7,593 bases of DNA from Bacteroidota bacterium (GTDB lineage Bacteria; Bacteroidota; Bacteroidia; Bacteroidales; FEN-979). The notes beneath the pieces are model-generated. The model did no database searches, was not told the origin of the DNA, and saw nothing but the letters and a program-made list of their open reading frames with translations. The DNA lies in NCBI GenBank assembly GCA_026391755.1, contig JAPLDN010000319.1, positions 1-7,593 on the forward strand, written 5' to 3'. Shown piece by piece: positions 6,635 to 7,593 of the stretch (position 1 is its first letter; each line of letters starts with the position of its first letter). The position numbers were made by a program, and so were the translations under genes.

Positions 6635-7593
6635 TTATTGTCCCATCAGGTTTTTCCTCAGCATATTCAAGGCCTGCAAAGCGGCACGCCTTATATTCCG
6701 GTCCCGGCTGTTGCTAAAGAGAAACTGTTTTGCAAAGACTTCATCGGGGGTTGCAATAGCAATCCAGGTAGTTCCGACAGGCTTGTCGGCAGTCCCGCCA
6801 TCCGGACCTGCAATCCCTGAAACGGCGATCACATAATCCACGTTGAGGTGGCTTTGGGCGCCAATGGCCATCTCGGTCACTACTTCCTCGCTCACGGCCC
6901 CGAATTCCTCTATGGTTTCGGGCATGATGCCCAGCATTTGCTCTTTCACGTTATTGTCATAAGCGATGATGGACCCTTTGAAATAGGCTGAGCTGCCGGG
7001 AATACTGGTCAGCAGGTGGGCAATATAGCCTCCTGTGCAGCTTTCGGCCGTGCCCAGGCTGCAGTTCTTTTCTTTGAGAAGTTTCCCCACGAGGGCTTCC
7101 AGCGTATCGTCATCCGCCCCAAAAATATATTCTGGAATTATTGCAGACAGTTTTTCAGCCTGTTCTTCAACGAGGGTGAGGATTGAAGCTTCATCATCCC
7201 CGTACCCTGTGAGGCGCAGACGTACAATCCCGGGCTGGGGCAGATAGGCCAGCTTGATGGTTGCAGGCAGGTCGTTCTCCCATTCTTCAATGATCTTCGC
7301 AAGAAAGGATTCGCCAATACCCTGGGTAAGTATGGTTTTATGATAAATTGACTTCGGATGGAATCTCTTTTTCAATTCAGGGATGATGTATTCTTCCATC
7401 ATGGCCTTCATTTCGAATGGAACGCCGGGCATGGAAACATAGATAACCTGTTGCAGTTTGCTGTAACTTGGTTCCTGCATCCTGGTTCCTGCATCCTGGA
7501 TCCCGGATGCGGGATGCGGGATGCGTAATGGGATCTCTTTCTCAAACCACATTCCCCTGGCGGTACCCAGTTTATTTGGAATACTTGTACAAC
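6635..7593 (-). CDS. cinA: CinA-family protein with nicotinamide-nucleotide amidase domain (N-terminus outside window)
   Basis: CinA proteins of about 415 residues join a MoCF-like N-terminal domain (ADP-ribose or NMN-related pyrophosphatase activity in some members) to a C-terminal PncC amidase, which converts nicotinamide mononucleotide to nicotinate mononucleotide in NAD salvage. The frame is open to the right edge, giving 318 visible residues. The ATG at 7552 is internal: GTARGMWFE spans it and corresponds to the family motif GTAPGMWFE. Next come VSMPGVPFEMK, a middle domain, and the amidase with TAESCTGG (nucleophile Ser, codon 7042-7040), GSIIAYDNNVK (catalytic-type Tyr and Lys) and VSGIAGPDGGTADKPVGTTW. 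All amidase residues are present. Oddities are Arg in place of Pro in the GTAPG motif and an apparent insertion of about 26 residues between MWFEKE and VIYVSMPG, mostly encoded by heptamer repeats. The last base of the stop is 81 bp from rpmB, an adjacency common in this phylum. Confidence 0.95.
   Translation of the reverse strand, partial: CTSIPNKLGTARGMWFEKEIPLRIPHPASGIQDAGTRMQEPSYSKLQQVIYVSMPGVPFEMKAMMEEYIIPELKKRFHPKSIYHKTILTQGIGESFLAKIIEEWENDLPATIKLAYLPQPGIVRLRLTGYGDDEASILTLVEEQAEKLSAIIPEYIFGADDDTLEALVGKLLKEKNCSLGTAESCTGGYIAHLLTSIPGSSAYFKGSIIAYDNNVKEQMLGIMPETIEEFGAVSEEVVTEMAIGAQSHLNVDYVIAVSGIAGPDGGTADKPVGTTWIAIATPDEVFAKQFLFSNSRDRNIRRAALQALNMLRKNLMGQ
7470..7525. repeat. Heptamer repeat block inside the cinA coding sequence
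   Basis: Eight consecutive 7-bp units on the plus strand read GGTTCCT, GCATCCT, GGTTCCT, GCATCCT, GGATCCC, then GGATGCG three times. The first four form an exact 14-bp tandem duplication. GCATCC (7491-7496) and GGATGC (7505-7510) are inverted copies around a GGATCC palindrome, so the block could fold into a hairpin. The cinA frame is kept through it and it encodes Arg, Ile, Pro, His, Ala, Ser, Gly, Gln and Asp-rich sequence with no resemblance to the family. Confidence 0.9.

Noticed and set aside
6635..7552. A complete short CinA starting at the ATG at 7552
   Set aside because: The motif GTARGMWFE crosses this ATG and the frame stays open to the window edge, so the methionine is internal and the gene continues outside.

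Overview
The window comes from a member of the Bacteroidota, most likely the Bacteroidales or a neighbouring environmental lineage. The support is: two TonB-dependent outer-membrane receptors, one with an N-terminal carboxypeptidase-regulatory-like domain; a secreted protein with a type IX secretion (T9SS) C-terminal sorting signal; AT-rich leaders without Shine-Dalgarno sequences; a promoter upstream of rpmB that matches the Bacteroidota TTTG / TAnnTTTG consensus; and cinA next to rpmB. Genus cannot be read from the sequence.

Layout. Plus strand, 1-3203: the 3' part of a TonB-dependent receptor (1-920, cut by the left edge), a T9SS-exported surface or secreted protein 32 bp downstream (953-1909), then ornithine aminotransferase rocD (1980-3203). 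Minus strand, 7593-3358: cinA (7593-6635, N-terminus cut by the right edge), rpmB for ribosomal protein bL28 with its own promoter and a hairpin terminator (6553-6314), then a two-gene operon of a small exported regulatory-domain protein (6179-5514) and a 719-residue TonB-dependent receptor (5517-3358), joined by a 4-bp ATGA overlap. The two blocks converge at 3204-3357. No stretch over 300 bp lacks a gene; the longest gaps are 154 bp (all repeat array) and 134 bp (terminator plus a leader).

How the genes work together. The receptor and T9SS protein at the left may form an outer-membrane uptake or surface-binding unit. The overlapping minus-strand pair is a second cell-envelope unit. Both substrates are unknown. 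rocD, cinA and rpmB are housekeeping genes for ornithine/arginine catabolism, pyridine-nucleotide repair and the ribosome.

The least ordinary feature is DNA with 7-bp periodicity at three separate places, each with a different unit: a degenerate run over the stop codon of the T9SS gene (1897-1938), a 20-unit CTCATGG-type array filling the convergent gap between rocD and the receptor (3212-3351), and eight heptamers inside the cinA reading frame (7470-7525). The last encodes most of an apparent insertion of about 26 residues in the first CinA domain without breaking the frame. No complete new multi-gene system is evident; the heptamer-phased repeats are the best candidate for something undescribed.
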